Source: Lonsdalea britannica
GTDB taxonomy: Bacteria > Pseudomonadota > Gammaproteobacteria > Enterobacterales > Enterobacteriaceae
Direction: 5' to 3'
Length of the DNA stretch: 18,641 nt
Assembly (NCBI RefSeq): GCF_946477055.1
Contig: NZ_CAMKXG010000037.1
Location: forward strand, 1 to 18,641
A program made the position numbers and the translations under genes. The notes beneath the pieces are model-generated. The model had not been told where the DNA came from. It searched no databases and saw nothing but the letters and a program-made list of their open reading frames with translations. Position 1 is the first letter of the stretch; each line of letters begins with the position of its first letter. Below are positions 1 to 8,854 of this stretch, one piece after another.

Positions 1-732
1 GACGATCCGGTCGAGTTCTATATCGAACGCCTGAAGGAAGGGATCGCCACGTTGGCCAGCGCCTTCTGGCCGAAACGCGTCATTGTGCGACTCTCGGACT
101 TCAAATCTAACGAATACGCCAATTTAGTCGGCGGCGAACGCTATGAGCCGGACGAAGAGAATCCCATGCTGGGATTCCGTGGCGCGGGCCGCTACGTGTC
201 GCCTGACTTCCGTGACTGTTTTGCACTGGAGTGTGAAGCGGTCAAGCGCGTGCGCGATGTGATGGGACTGACCAACGTCGAGATCATGATCCCCTTCGTC
301 CGTACCGTGGAACAGGCGGAAGCCGTGGTGGAGGAGCTGGCGGCTCAAGGGTTACGCCGAGGCGAAAAAGGATTGAAAATCATCATGATGTGCGAAATTC
401 CGTCCAATGCCTTGCAAGCTGAAGCGTTCCTGCAGCACTTCGATGGATTCTCGATTGGTTCGAACGACATGACGCAGCTGACCTTGGGCTTGGATCGCGA
501 CTCCGGCGTGGTATCGGCGTTGTTCGATGAACGCAATGAGTCGGTAAAAATACTGCTGGCGATGGCGATCAAAGCCGCCAAAGCGCAGGGAAAATACGTC
601 GGCATTTGTGGGCAGGGACCGTCAGATCACGAAGATTTTGCCGCATGGTTGATGGATCAGGGGATTGATAGCCTGTCATTAAATCCGGATACCGTGGTGC
701 AAACCTGGCTGAGTCTGGCGGAAATTCGCTAA
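1..732 (+). CDS. ppsA: Phosphoenolpyruvate synthase, C-terminal part (5' end outside window)
   Basis: The frame is open from the first base ([10 protein letters not shown]...) to the TAA at 730-732, giving 243 residues of a protein that is about 790 residues long in E. coli. This part is the PEP/pyruvate-binding TIM-barrel domain. It contains the PEP-utilising enzyme signature ([20 protein letters not shown]) and the C-terminal motif [18 protein letters not shown], whose cysteine is the expected catalytic one. The enzyme makes PEP from pyruvate and ATP (releasing AMP and phosphate) in the cytoplasm and is needed for gluconeogenesis. A TTG at 52 could be read as a start, but family homology continues upstream of it, so the gene is cut by the window edge. 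A terminator follows after about 50 bases. The identification is very secure. Confidence 0.97.
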   Translation, partial: DDPVEFYIERLKEGIATLASAFWPKRVIVRLSDFKSNEYANLVGGERYEPDEENPMLGFRGAGRYVSPDFRDCFALECEAVKRVRDVMGLTNVEIMIPFVRTVEQAEAVVEELAAQGLRRGEKGLKIIMMCEIPSNALQAEAFLQHFDGFSIGSNDMTQLTLGLDRDSGVVSALFDERNESVKILLAMAIKAAKAQGKYVGICGQGPSDHEDFAAWLMDQGIDSLSLNPDTVVQTWLSLAEIR

Positions 733-784
733 CGAGAGTCAAACTGATGTAGCTGTGTCGATATCGCTCCGGTATCGTCGCGAT

Positions 785-827
785 AAAAAAACGCCCGCAG
801 GCAACGTGGTTGTCGCGGGCGTTTTTT
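785..827. terminator. Intrinsic terminator after ppsA
   Basis: The arms AAAAAACGCCCGC (785-797) and GCGGGCGTTTTTT (815-827) are perfectly complementary around a 17-base loop. The T-run on the plus strand ends ppsA. The A-run on the other side would let it also act on minus-strand transcription that runs past rprA. Confidence 0.93.
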
Positions 828-878
828 ATGGCCGGAACGGCGGTATTTTGCTTGATGACCACGCATTATTAGCGAGCA

Positions 879-986
879 AAAAAAAAGCCCATCACAGGGG
901 ATGGGCAAAGACTACACACAGCAATTCGTTACTGGCTCTGACGAGGAGGAAACCTCCGGACAGATGTTACTTCAACACTAGCTTCG
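879..986 (-). ncRNA. rprA: RprA small regulatory RNA
   Basis: Read on the minus strand, the 3' half contains GAATTGCTGTGTGTAGTCTT followed by TGCCCATC, a short loop, GATGGGC and nine T. This is nearly identical to the 3' half of E. coli RprA and includes its rho-independent terminator (about 880-906). A start near 986 gives about 108 nt, against about 106 nt in E. coli. The 5' half differs from E. coli: it carries a GGAGG-TTT-CCTCC hairpin (945-957) where E. coli has a GGAAATCCCC stretch. RprA is an Hfq-dependent RNA that activates rpoS translation by opening its leader. The neighbourhood fits, since rprA also lies downstream of ydiK in E. coli. The 5' end is inferred from the promoter and was not measured. 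Confidence 0.93.
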
Positions 987-1035
987 ACATTCATAGTATG
1001 AACTCGGGCTGAATTCGTCATTAAGAATCATCCTA
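986..1035 (-). promoter_or_regulatory. rprA promoter with RcsB box
   Basis: The sequence TAAGAATCATCCTA at 1022-1035 closely matches the Rcs box consensus TAAGAATATTCCTA. On the minus strand a -10 TACTAT (993-998) lies downstream, with only a poor -35 (about 1016-1021). That is typical of a promoter needing an activator. The box covers about -37 to -50 relative to a start near 986. RcsB activation of rprA is established in E. coli, so this site supports both the gene call and its regulation. Confidence 0.85.
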
Positions 1036-1179
1036 ATGGTTAATTGTTTTTTAACGATTTTTTTTAGTTACACAGTTCAGTTGCTGATATTTCCTTATAG
1101 GGAAGGATTTACGAAATGCCAGTGAAGTGGGTTAAATCGGAGTTATCCTAAATAGGTTAGTTTCTCTTAATTATTACTT

Positions 1180-1210
1180 ATTCACCGAGGCCGAAAATGC
1201 CTCGGTGAAT
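1180..1210 (-). terminator. Stem-loop downstream of ydiK, probable terminator
   Basis: A perfect 12-bp inverted repeat, ATTCACCGAGGC (1180-1191) and GCCTCGGTGAAT (1199-1210), has a 7-base loop and lies 26 bases past the ydiK stop. There is no good T-run after it on the minus strand (AAGTAATAATTAAG follows), so it may act mainly as an mRNA 3'-end stabiliser or a weak terminator. The remaining stretch up to the RcsB box (about 1036-1179) is AT-rich and shows no gene. Confidence 0.6.
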
Positions 1211-1236
1211 TTCGTCAGACAGGAGGCGACGGTGGG

Positions 1237-2343
1237 TTATAACCGGGTGCTTTTAGGATCGACATGCACGTCGGACATTGACGGCGGTTCCGGGGTATCC
1301 TGCATCCAGGCGGAGAGCAAACGATAAGACACCGCCAACACGACCGGGCCAATGAAGAGCCCAATCATGCCGAACGCCAGCAGGCCGCCGATGACGCCGG
1401 ACAGGATCAGCAGCAGCGGCAAATCGGCGCCCATCCGAATCAATATGGGTCTAATGACGTTATCCAGCGTGGCGACAACGCCGCTCCAAACCAGCAGCAC
1501 GGTGCCCCACGTGGTGTCGCCCGTCCAGTACAGCCAAATGATGGCGGGGATCAGAACAGGCAACGGACCGAGCTGGGCGACGCAGCACAGGAACATCAGC
1601 ACGGTAAGCAGCGTCGTGTAGGGGATGCCAGCGATAGTCAGGCCTATTCCGCCGAGCACGGATTGCACGATCGCCGTCACGACGACGCCCAGCGCCACGG
1701 CGCGGATGGCCTGCGCGGCCAGGATCACCGCCGCATCGCCGCGCTCTTGTCCTAACCGTATGGCCAGTCGACGTACGCCGTAGGCCACCTGATCGCCTTT
1801 GCTATACAGCAATACGCTGAACAGCACCATCAGGGCGCAATGCATCAGGAAGCGACCGACGTGTGCTGCCTGCGCCACCACCCAGGTCGCGGTTTTCCCG
1901 ACATAAGGTTGAACCTTTGACATCAGGGCGCTGCCGCCGCTGTGGATCAGCGTCTGCCAGCTGCTATACAGTTTTTCACCGACCATCGGAACGGACTTCA
2001 GCCATTCCAGCGTAGGCGGCGCCATGTGCTCCTGAGAAGAAGCCCAGCCGATTAACGTCGAAGAGTTATCGATAACGCTGCTGACCAGAATAGACGTGGG
2101 GATGACAAAGAGCAGAACCAGGAGCAGCGTCATGGCGACGACCGCCAGCGAACGACGACCCCAGAGCAGTTTCTGCAGGCGTATCAACAGCGGCCAGGTG
2201 GCGATGACCACCATGCTCGCCCAGGCAAAGCCCAGAATAAAAGGCTGAATAACCCAAAAGCAGGCAATGATCATTATGGCAATGAACAAGAGCGTGAATA
2301 GCATTGTAGCAAGGTCGAAACGCGGTGACTGAGAGTGTTCCAT
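1237..2343 (-). CDS. ydiK: AI-2E family inner-membrane transporter YdiK
   Basis: This 368-residue polytopic membrane protein belongs to the AI-2 exporter/PerM family. Paired hydrophobic helices lie near the N terminus (TMLFTLLFIAIMIIACFWVI), and more helices fill the second half. The family's conserved C-terminal stretch (DNVIRPILIRMGADLPLLLI, followed by GVIGGLLAFGMIGLFIGPVVLA) is easy to see and almost identical to E. coli YdiK. The true substrate is not established, and the family name does not prove autoinducer-2 export. I chose ATG at 2343 (MEHSQSPRF), although an adjacent TTG at 2346 would add one residue and is better spaced from the GAGG upstream. It is divergent from ydiJ. E. coli ydiK is in the PurR regulon, but I found no clear PurR box here. 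Confidence 0.93.
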   Translation of the reverse strand: MEHSQSPRFDLATMLFTLLFIAIMIIACFWVIQPFILGFAWASMVVIATWPLLIRLQKLLWGRRSLAVVAMTLLLVLLFVIPTSILVSSVIDNSSTLIGWASSQEHMAPPTLEWLKSVPMVGEKLYSSWQTLIHSGGSALMSKVQPYVGKTATWVVAQAAHVGRFLMHCALMVLFSVLLYSKGDQVAYGVRRLAIRLGQERGDAAVILAAQAIRAVALGVVVTAIVQSVLGGIGLTIAGIPYTTLLTVLMFLCCVAQLGPLPVLIPAIIWLYWTGDTTWGTVLLVWSGVVATLDNVIRPILIRMGADLPLLLILSGVIGGLLAFGMIGLFIGPVVLAVSYRLLSAWMQDTPEPPSMSDVHVDPKSTRL

Positions 2344-2590
2344 CAACGAATATTACCTCTGTGAGCGAATGTCTTATCGACTGACGTTAGGCCTTGTCAG
2401 CGGGAACGATAATAGCGGTAAAAAAGCTAACATGCTGCATTTACTGTGGCTGGGGCGTTCAGTCATGATCGTACGGCCCGCGCCGAAGAGGAGGTGTTCC
2501 CCTTAAGTTTTTATCGTTACGGAGGCGCGCCCCGGCATGAAATGTGATAAAACAAAAATTGTGCGGCGCCGGGAAATGAAGCGCCATGCG

Positions 2591-2596
2591 TATAAT
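2591..2596 (+). promoter_or_regulatory. Candidate -10 box for ydiJ-menI
   Basis: A consensus TATAAT lies 48 bases before the ydiJ start, but no good -35 is found at normal spacing: TTGTGC at 2559 is 26 bases away. The promoter is therefore tentative and may need an activator. The divergent interval 2344-2644 (301 bases) shows no convincing ydiK promoter or PurR operator. It contains no gene; an in-frame upstream extension of ydiJ from 2537 was rejected. Confidence 0.4.
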
Positions 2597-2644
2597 TCTA
2601 TCACTGTTTTTGCAAACACTATTCTACAGACAGGGTCAACCATA

Positions 2645-5600
2645 ATGATCCCACAGATCACTCAGGCACCAGGCCTCGTTCAGCCGGTGCTCGACTTTTT
2701 GGAAGCATTAAAACAACACGGATTCACGGGCGATACCGCCACCCACTACGCAGACCGCCTGACTATGGCGACTGACAACAGCATTTACCAACTGTTGCCG
2801 GATGCCGTGGTTTTCCCCCGCTCTACCGCCGATGTCGCGTTGTTGGCGAGGCTGGCGGGCGAAACGGAATTCTCCTCTATCACCTTCACCCCGCGCGGCG
2901 GCGGCACCGGCACCAACGGACAGGCTCTGAACCGGGGTATCGTGGTGGATATGTCGCGCTACATGAACCGGATTCTTGAGATCAATCCCGAGCAGGGGTG
3001 GGTGCGCGTCGAAGCTGGCGTCATTAAAGATCAGCTCAATCAGTATCTCAAACCGTACGGCTATTTCTTTGCGCCGGAGCTGTCCACCAGCAACCGCGCG
3101 ACGTTGGGCGGGATGATTAATACGGACGCCTCCGGGCAGGGTTCCCTGATGTATGGCAAAACGTCTGACCACGTTTTGGGCGTTAGGGCCGTGCTGTTAG
3201 GCGGGGAGATGTTGGACACGCAGGCCATGCCGGTCACCTTGGCCGAGCAACTGGCCGAGGAGCCGTCGCCGGTCGGGCGGATATACCACACCGTTCTTAA
3301 CCGTTGCCGCGAACAGCGCTCGCTGATTGTCGACAAGTTTCCCAAGCTGAATCGATTCCTGACCGGATACGATCTCCGCCATGTGTTCAGCGATGATTTG
3401 CAGACCTTCGACCTCACGCGCATTTTGACCGGCTCGGAAGGCTCTCTGGCCTTCATTACCGAAGCCAAGCTGGATATTACGCGGCTGCCGAAAATCCGTC
3501 GGCTGGTGAACGTGAAGTACGACTCGTTCGACTCCGCGCTGCGCAACGCGCCTTTTATGGTGGAAGCGAAGGCCTTGTCCGTAGAAACGGTCGACTCCAA
3601 GGTACTGAATCTGGCGCGCGAGGACATTGTCTGGCATTCCGTCAGCGAACTGATCACCGATGTCCCCGGGCAGGAAATGCTGGGGCTGAATATCGTTGAG
3701 TTTGCCGGAGACGATGAAGCCCTGATCGATGAGCGCATTGGGTCGCTGTGTCAGCGGCTCGACGCTTTACTGGCGAAGCGTGAAGAGGGCGTCATCGGGT
3801 ATCAGCTGTGTCACGATCTGGCGGGTATCGAGCGGATCTACGGCATGCGAAAAAAAGCAGTTGGTCTGCTGGGCAACAGCAAAGGGCAGGCCAAGCCGAT
3901 CCCGTTCGCCGAGGATACCTGCGTGCCGCCCCAGCATCTGGCGGACTATATCGCCGAGTTCCGGGCGCTATTGGACAGCCATAAGCTGAGCTACGGCATG
4001 TTCGGCCATGTGGACGCGGGCGTGCTACATGTTCGTCCTGCGCTGGATATGTGCGATCCACAGCAAGAGATGTTGATGAAACAGCTCTCAGATCAGATTG
4101 TGGCGTTGACCGCCAAATACGGCGGGCTGCTCTGGGGAGAGCACGGCAAAGGCTTTCGCGCCGAGTACAGCCCGGCCTTTTTCGGCCCTGAACTGTATGA
4201 AGAACTGCGCCGTGTTAAAACCGCTTTCGACCCACACAACCGCCTCAATCCGGGAAAAATTTGCGCGCCGATGGATGTCGATACGCCGATGATGAAGGTC
4301 GATGCGGTCAAACGTGGCACCTATGATCGCCGCATTCCGCTGGCGGTGCGCACCTCTTTCCGCGGTGCGATGGAGTGTAACGGCAACGGTCTGTGCTTCA
4401 ACTTCGATGCGCGCAGCCCGATGTGTCCGTCAATGAAGGTGACCGGTAATCGGATTCATTCGCCCAAAGGCCGCGCTTCGCTGGTGCGTGAGTGGCTACG
4501 GCTGTTGGCGGAGCAGGGCGTGGATCCGCTGGCGCTGGAAAACCGTTTGCCGGAGCAACGCATCAGCTTCCGTACGCTGGTGCAGAAGACGCGCAACAGC
4601 TGGCAGGCGCGTCAGGGTCACTATGATTTTTCGCACGAAGTGAAAGAGGCTATGTCCGGTTGTCTGGCCTGTAAGGCCTGCTCGACGCAGTGTCCGATCA
4701 AGATCGACGTGCCGAGCTTCCGTTCGCGTTTCTTGCAGCTGTATCACACGCGCTATCTGCGTCCGGCGCGCGACTATCTGGTCGCGGGCGTAGAGAGCTA
4801 TGCGCCGCTGATGGCGAAAGCGCCGAAAACGTTTAACTTTTTCCTTAAACAGCCGTGGGTCGGCGACCTCAGCCGTAAATTGATCGGCATGGTCGATCTG
4901 CCGCTGCTGTCTTCCCCCTCATTGAGTCAACAGTTCGCGGGGCATCCGGCGATGACGACCACGCTGGAACAGTTGGAACAGCTTTCCCCGCAGGCGCGCG
5001 CCGACTATGTGCTGATTGTGCAGGACCCGTTCACCAGTTATTACGATGCCAAAGTGGTGGCGGATTTCGTCAAGCTGGTCGAAAAGCTGCATTTCAAACC
5101 GGTGCTGGTGCCGTTTTCGCCCAACGGTAAGGCGCAGCACATCAAAGGATTCCTGACCCGCTTTGCCCGCACGGCGCGTAAAACCTCGGACTTCCTTAAC
5201 CGCGTGGCGGATCTCGGACTGCCGATGGTCGGCGTCGATCCGGCGTTGGTGCTGTGCTACCGCGACGAATATCGCGAAGCGCTGGGCGACCAACGCGGCG
5301 ACTTCAAGGTACAGCTGGTGCATGAGTGGCTGGTGAACGCGTTGCCAGAAGGCACGGACCGAGATCAGGCAGGCGAGCCGTGGTACCTGTTCGGTCACTG
5401 TACGGAAGCCACCGCGCTGCCGACGAGCACCCAGCAGTGGAGCCGCATCTTCGCGCGCTTCGGCGCCAAATTGGAAAACGTCAGCGTCGGCTGCTGCGGG
5501 ATGGCGGGAACCTATGGCCACGAAGCGCCTAACCTGGATAACTCCAAAAAGATTTATGCGCTCTCCTGGCAGCCAGCGTTGGAAAAACTGCCGCAACAGC

Positions 5601-5698
5601 GTTGTCTGACGACGGGATACTCCTGCCGCAGCCAGGTGAAACGGATTGAAGGGCAGCCCTTCAAGCACCCCTTACAGGCGTTGCTGGAGCTCGTGTGA
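2645..5698 (+). CDS. ydiJ: FAD/Fe-S D-2-hydroxyglutarate dehydrogenase-type oxidoreductase YdiJ
   Basis: This 1017-residue protein has the size and layout of E. coli YdiJ (1018 aa). The N-terminal half is an FAD-binding PCMH-type domain (FTPRGGGTGTNGQ near residue 80) plus an FAD-linked oxidase C-terminal domain (FGHVDAGVLHVRP, LLWGEHGKGFRAEYSPAFF, FDPHNRLNPGKIC). The C-terminal half is a ferredoxin/CCG part. It has one cysteine set at about 578-594 (CNGNGLC...MCP), a second CLACKACSTQCP at 673-684, and a GCCGMAGTYGHE motif at about 949-960. The family oxidises D-2-hydroxyacids such as D-2-hydroxyglutarate and passes electrons through the Fe-S part. I chose ATG 2645 (MIPQITQAPG) because it matches the E. 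coli N terminus. The frame reaches back to ATG 2537, but those 36 residues have no family counterpart and overlap the probable promoter. Confidence 0.95.
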   Translation: MIPQITQAPGLVQPVLDFLEALKQHGFTGDTATHYADRLTMATDNSIYQLLPDAVVFPRSTADVALLARLAGETEFSSITFTPRGGGTGTNGQALNRGIVVDMSRYMNRILEINPEQGWVRVEAGVIKDQLNQYLKPYGYFFAPELSTSNRATLGGMINTDASGQGSLMYGKTSDHVLGVRAVLLGGEMLDTQAMPVTLAEQLAEEPSPVGRIYHTVLNRCREQRSLIVDKFPKLNRFLTGYDLRHVFSDDLQTFDLTRILTGSEGSLAFITEAKLDITRLPKIRRLVNVKYDSFDSALRNAPFMVEAKALSVETVDSKVLNLAREDIVWHSVSELITDVPGQEMLGLNIVEFAGDDEALIDERIGSLCQRLDALLAKREEGVIGYQLCHDLAGIERIYGMRKKAVGLLGNSKGQAKPIPFAEDTCVPPQHLADYIAEFRALLDSHKLSYGMFGHVDAGVLHVRPALDMCDPQQEMLMKQLSDQIVALTAKYGGLLWGEHGKGFRAEYSPAFFGPELYEELRRVKTAFDPHNRLNPGKICAPMDVDTPMMKVDAVKRGTYDRRIPLAVRTSFRGAMECNGNGLCFNFDARSPMCPSMKVTGNRIHSPKGRASLVREWLRLLAEQGVDPLALENRLPEQRISFRTLVQKTRNSWQARQGHYDFSHEVKEAMSGCLACKACSTQCPIKIDVPSFRSRFLQLYHTRYLRPARDYLVAGVESYAPLMAKAPKTFNFFLKQPWVGDLSRKLIGMVDLPLLSSPSLSQQFAGHPAMTTTLEQLEQLSPQARADYVLIVQDPFTSYYDAKVVADFVKLVEKLHFKPVLVPFSPNGKAQHIKGFLTRFARTARKTSDFLNRVADLGLPMVGVDPALVLCYRDEYREALGDQRGDFKVQLVHEWLVNALPEGTDRDQAGEPWYLFGHCTEATALPTSTQQWSRIFARFGAKLENVSVGCCGMAGTYGHEAPNLDNSKKIYALSWQPALEKLPQQRCLTTGYSCRSQVKRIEGQPFKHPLQALLELV

Positions 5699-6120
5699 TG
5701 TTGTGGAAACGAGAGTGCGATCTGGAACAGCTCAATCAGCGGGCGGCCCACTGCATGGTGGGTCATCTCGGTATCCGGTTTACCCGCATTACCGATGATA
5801 CGCTGGAAGGCGTGATGCCGGTTGATAAACGGACGCGACAACCCTTTGGCCGACTGCACGGCGGGGCGTCCGTGACGCTGGCGGAATCATTGGGGTCCGT
5901 CGCGGGCTATTTGTGTTCGCAGGACGACCAGCAGGTGGTGGGGGTGGAAATTAACGCCAATCACCTGCGGGGCGTCGGCGAAGGCGAGGTTCGTGGCGTC
6001 TGCCGGGCGTTGCATGTCGGTAAACGCCATCAGGTGTGGCAAATCGACATCTACGATCCCGATGATCGCCTGTGCTGCACGTCGCGCTTGACGACGGCGG
6101 TCATCACACCCGATGGGTGA
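5698..6120 (+). CDS. menI: 1,4-dihydroxy-2-naphthoyl-CoA thioesterase (hotdog fold)
   Basis: This 140-residue hotdog-fold thioesterase is close to E. coli MenI/YdiI (136 aa). The conserved QPFGRLHGGASVTLAES stretch carries His54 and the catalytic Glu63, and VEINANH and the C-terminal CCTSRLTTAV are also conserved. It hydrolyses DHNA-CoA in menaquinone (vitamin K2) synthesis. The ATG overlaps the ydiJ stop by one base (TGATG), so translation is probably coupled. A GTG at 5695 is possible, but the ATG gives the N terminus matching E. coli (MLWKR against MIWKR). No terminator is visible in the 15 bases separating its end from the convergent gene at 6136. Confidence 0.94.
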   Translation: MLWKRECDLEQLNQRAAHCMVGHLGIRFTRITDDTLEGVMPVDKRTRQPFGRLHGGASVTLAESLGSVAGYLCSQDDQQVVGVEINANHLRGVGEGEVRGVCRALHVGKRHQVWQIDIYDPDDRLCCTSRLTTAVITPDG

Positions 6121-6135
6121 GGCGCTGCGTTCGTC

Positions 6136-6537
6136 CTAGGGCATAAACGCGACGCGCTTCGCGAAGTCGGCCTGAAACGCAGTGACTTTTTGCCAGCAGC
6201 CTTGCTGGCTGAATTGATTGCAGATCAGCTGTAGCGTCTGTCGGCCGAAATGATAGCTCTGCAGTCGGCACAGATGACAGCGTTGCGGGTTGTTGATCTC
6301 TCGAATGAGCCGGTGATGCATTTTGATTAGCGTCAGCAGATAGCTGTCGTCATCGCCGTAACGCTGGCTCAGTTCCACCATCCTCATACCGGACAGGTAA
6401 TAACCTCGAATATGGGTGATATTGCTGTCGGGATTATCCAGATTCACTTCTGCCATATACATTTCCATCGTGGCGTCACGCAGTGACGCACGGTAGTCAT
6501 CGATATGGGATTGCAGCCAGGCATTGAAAGGAAACAT
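6136..6537 (-). CDS. Fur-controlled Cys/His-rich protein of unknown function
   Basis: I do not recognise this 133-residue protein. ATG at 6537 (MFPFNAWLQ) is preceded by AGGA at good spacing, and the frame ends at TAG 6136-6138. It has no signal peptide or membrane segment and appears mostly helical. Its notable feature is a His/Cys cluster in the middle and C-terminal part. H74-H75 comes first, then C87-x2-C90 with a His between them (QRCHLC), and then H96, C106 and C114. These residues could bind a metal, haem or an Fe-S cluster, but that is inference. The promoter is overlapped by a near-perfect Fur box, so expression should rise in iron starvation. It is divergent from sufABCDSE and convergent with menI. 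Coding status is supported by the start, the ribosome site and the promoter fitting together. Confidence 0.8.
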   Translation of the reverse strand: MFPFNAWLQSHIDDYRASLRDATMEMYMAEVNLDNPDSNITHIRGYYLSGMRMVELSQRYGDDDSYLLTLIKMHHRLIREINNPQRCHLCRLQSYHFGRQTLQLICNQFSQQGCWQKVTAFQADFAKRVAFMP

Positions 6538-6556
6538 GGGGTCAATCCTTTGTTAA

Positions 6557-6573
6557 ATGATAATCGTTATCAT
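6557..6573 (-). promoter_or_regulatory. Fur box over the promoter of the orphan gene
   Basis: ATGATAATCGTTATCAT is a perfect inverted repeat with 7-base arms around TCG. Its core TGATAATCGTTATCA differs from the 7-1-7 Fur consensus TGATAATNATTATCA at one position. It overlaps the -10 hexamer of the minus-strand promoter, the classical arrangement for iron-dependent repression. Confidence 0.88.
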
Positions 6574-6597
6574 ATTTTCCCTCAAAGTGACATGCAA
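6562..6597 (-). promoter_or_regulatory. Sigma-70 promoter of the orphan gene
   Basis: On the minus strand the -35 TTGCAT (6592-6597) and -10 TATGAT (6569-6574) are separated by exactly 17 bases. They predict a start near 6562 and a leader of about 25 nt. The Fur box lies across the -10. Confidence 0.75.
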
Positions 6598-6800
6598 TGG
6601 TTGAGAAGTAAATAGCAGCAAAAAGCTAAAAATAGGGGGAAAATAGTGGCTGATTCCTCCTGTTTATAAAATAGGTTTCAGCGATAGATGTTATACTAAT
6701 GATAATAAAATGTTGAATAATCCATCGGCGCGACCACATTGACTTCAATTATTGTTGTTTTATTTCATATGGTTAGAATAAACGGCGCCCCGTAAATCGC

Positions 6801-6818
6801 CCCCGAACGTATTCGGGG
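6801..6818. repeat. Inverted repeat in the suf upstream region
   Basis: CCCCGAA (6801-6807) and TTCGGGG (6812-6818) are perfectly complementary around CGTA. A second small inverted repeat, GGTT/AACC with an all-A loop, follows at about 6820-6832. Neither is followed by a T-run on either strand, so this is not an obvious terminator. It lies upstream of the predicted suf promoter and could be a protein-binding site. The surrounding stretch 6598-6850 is AT-rich regulatory DNA without a recognisable gene. A weak Fur-like TGATAAT occurs at about 6700-6706. Confidence 0.5.
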
Positions 6819-6855
6819 AGGTTAAAAAAACCGAGATTTTACGTCGCGGTGCCGT

Positions 6856-6913
6856 ATAGCCCTAGAAATCACGAGGTTGAAGCCCCCTCACTATTATCAC
6901 TACCATTAGGGCA
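6856..6913 (+). promoter_or_regulatory. Predicted suf promoter with IscR type-2 site
   Basis: The 26 bases 6856-6881 begin ATAGCCCT and end GGTTGAA. They agree with the E. coli type-2 IscR motif at nearly all of its conserved outer positions (AWARCCCY ... KKTKWA), less well in the middle. The right end overlaps a possible -35 TTGAAG (6877-6882), followed 18 bases later by TACCAT (6901-6906), with a start near 6913. In E. coli, apo-IscR activates suf from such a site, and Fur, OxyR and IHF also act there. I saw no clear OxyR or IHF site. The promoter hexamers are weak, so this is a moderately supported call. Confidence 0.55.
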
Positions 6914-6956
6914 GATCCGCTAAAAGCGGAAAATTTGGAGAGACGAGGTAATTCCC

Positions 6957-7328
6957 ATGCAATCGCAAAATGTAGAGACTTTTTCACTGGACGAAAATGT
7001 CTGGCAGGGACTCACGCTGACTGAAAGTGCAGCGGCCCATATTGTACGACTCATGCAACAGGATTCCGAAGTGCAGGGACTACGACTGAGCGTGAAACAG
7101 TCGGGATGCGCGGGCTTCGGCTACGTGTTGGATATGGTCAAACAGCCTGATGCTGACGAGCAAGTGTTTCAGCGCGACGGCGCCCGTCTTTACGTTCCTC
7201 TCAAGGCAATGCCTTTTATCGACGGCACTGAAGTGGACTACGTCCATGAAGGGTTGAATCAGGTGTTTAAATTTAACAACCCCAAAGCTCAACACGCCTG
7301 CGGGTGTGGTGAGAGCTTTGGGCTCTAA
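6957..7328 (+). CDS. sufA: A-type Fe-S cluster carrier SufA
   Basis: This 123-residue HesB/IscA-family protein is the first gene of the suf operon. The three conserved cysteines are present: C51 in [14 protein letters not shown], and C115 and C117 in [10 protein letters not shown] near the C terminus. SufA receives clusters from the SufBC2D scaffold and passes them to apoproteins. ATG 6957 has GAGG eight bases upstream. A small hairpin (TCCGC/GCGGA, 6916-6930) lies just before the ribosome site. sufB follows after 14 bases. Confidence 0.96.
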   Translation: MQSQNVETFSLDENVWQGLTLTESAAAHIVRLMQQDSEVQGLRLSVKQSGCAGFGYVLDMVKQPDADEQVFQRDGARLYVPLKAMPFIDGTEVDYVHEGLNQVFKFNNPKAQHACGCGESFGL

Positions 7329-7342
7329 GCGGCGACACTATT

Positions 7343-8854
<1,512 letters not shown>

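Noticed and set aside
755..1012. 85-codon open frame between ppsA and ydiK
   Set aside because: It runs through the ppsA terminator and across rprA, so it is not a gene.
2537..2644. 36-residue N-terminal extension of ydiJ
   Set aside because: The E. coli protein starts at the MIPQ methionine, the extension is basic and unlike the family, and it covers the candidate -10 box TATAAT.
6698..6720. Possible second Fur box (TGATAATAAAATG) on the sufA side
   Set aside because: Only one half agrees with the consensus, so it was mentioned as weak but not called.
6801..6818. Intrinsic terminator reading of the suf-upstream inverted repeat
   Set aside because: Neither strand has a T-run directly after the stem.
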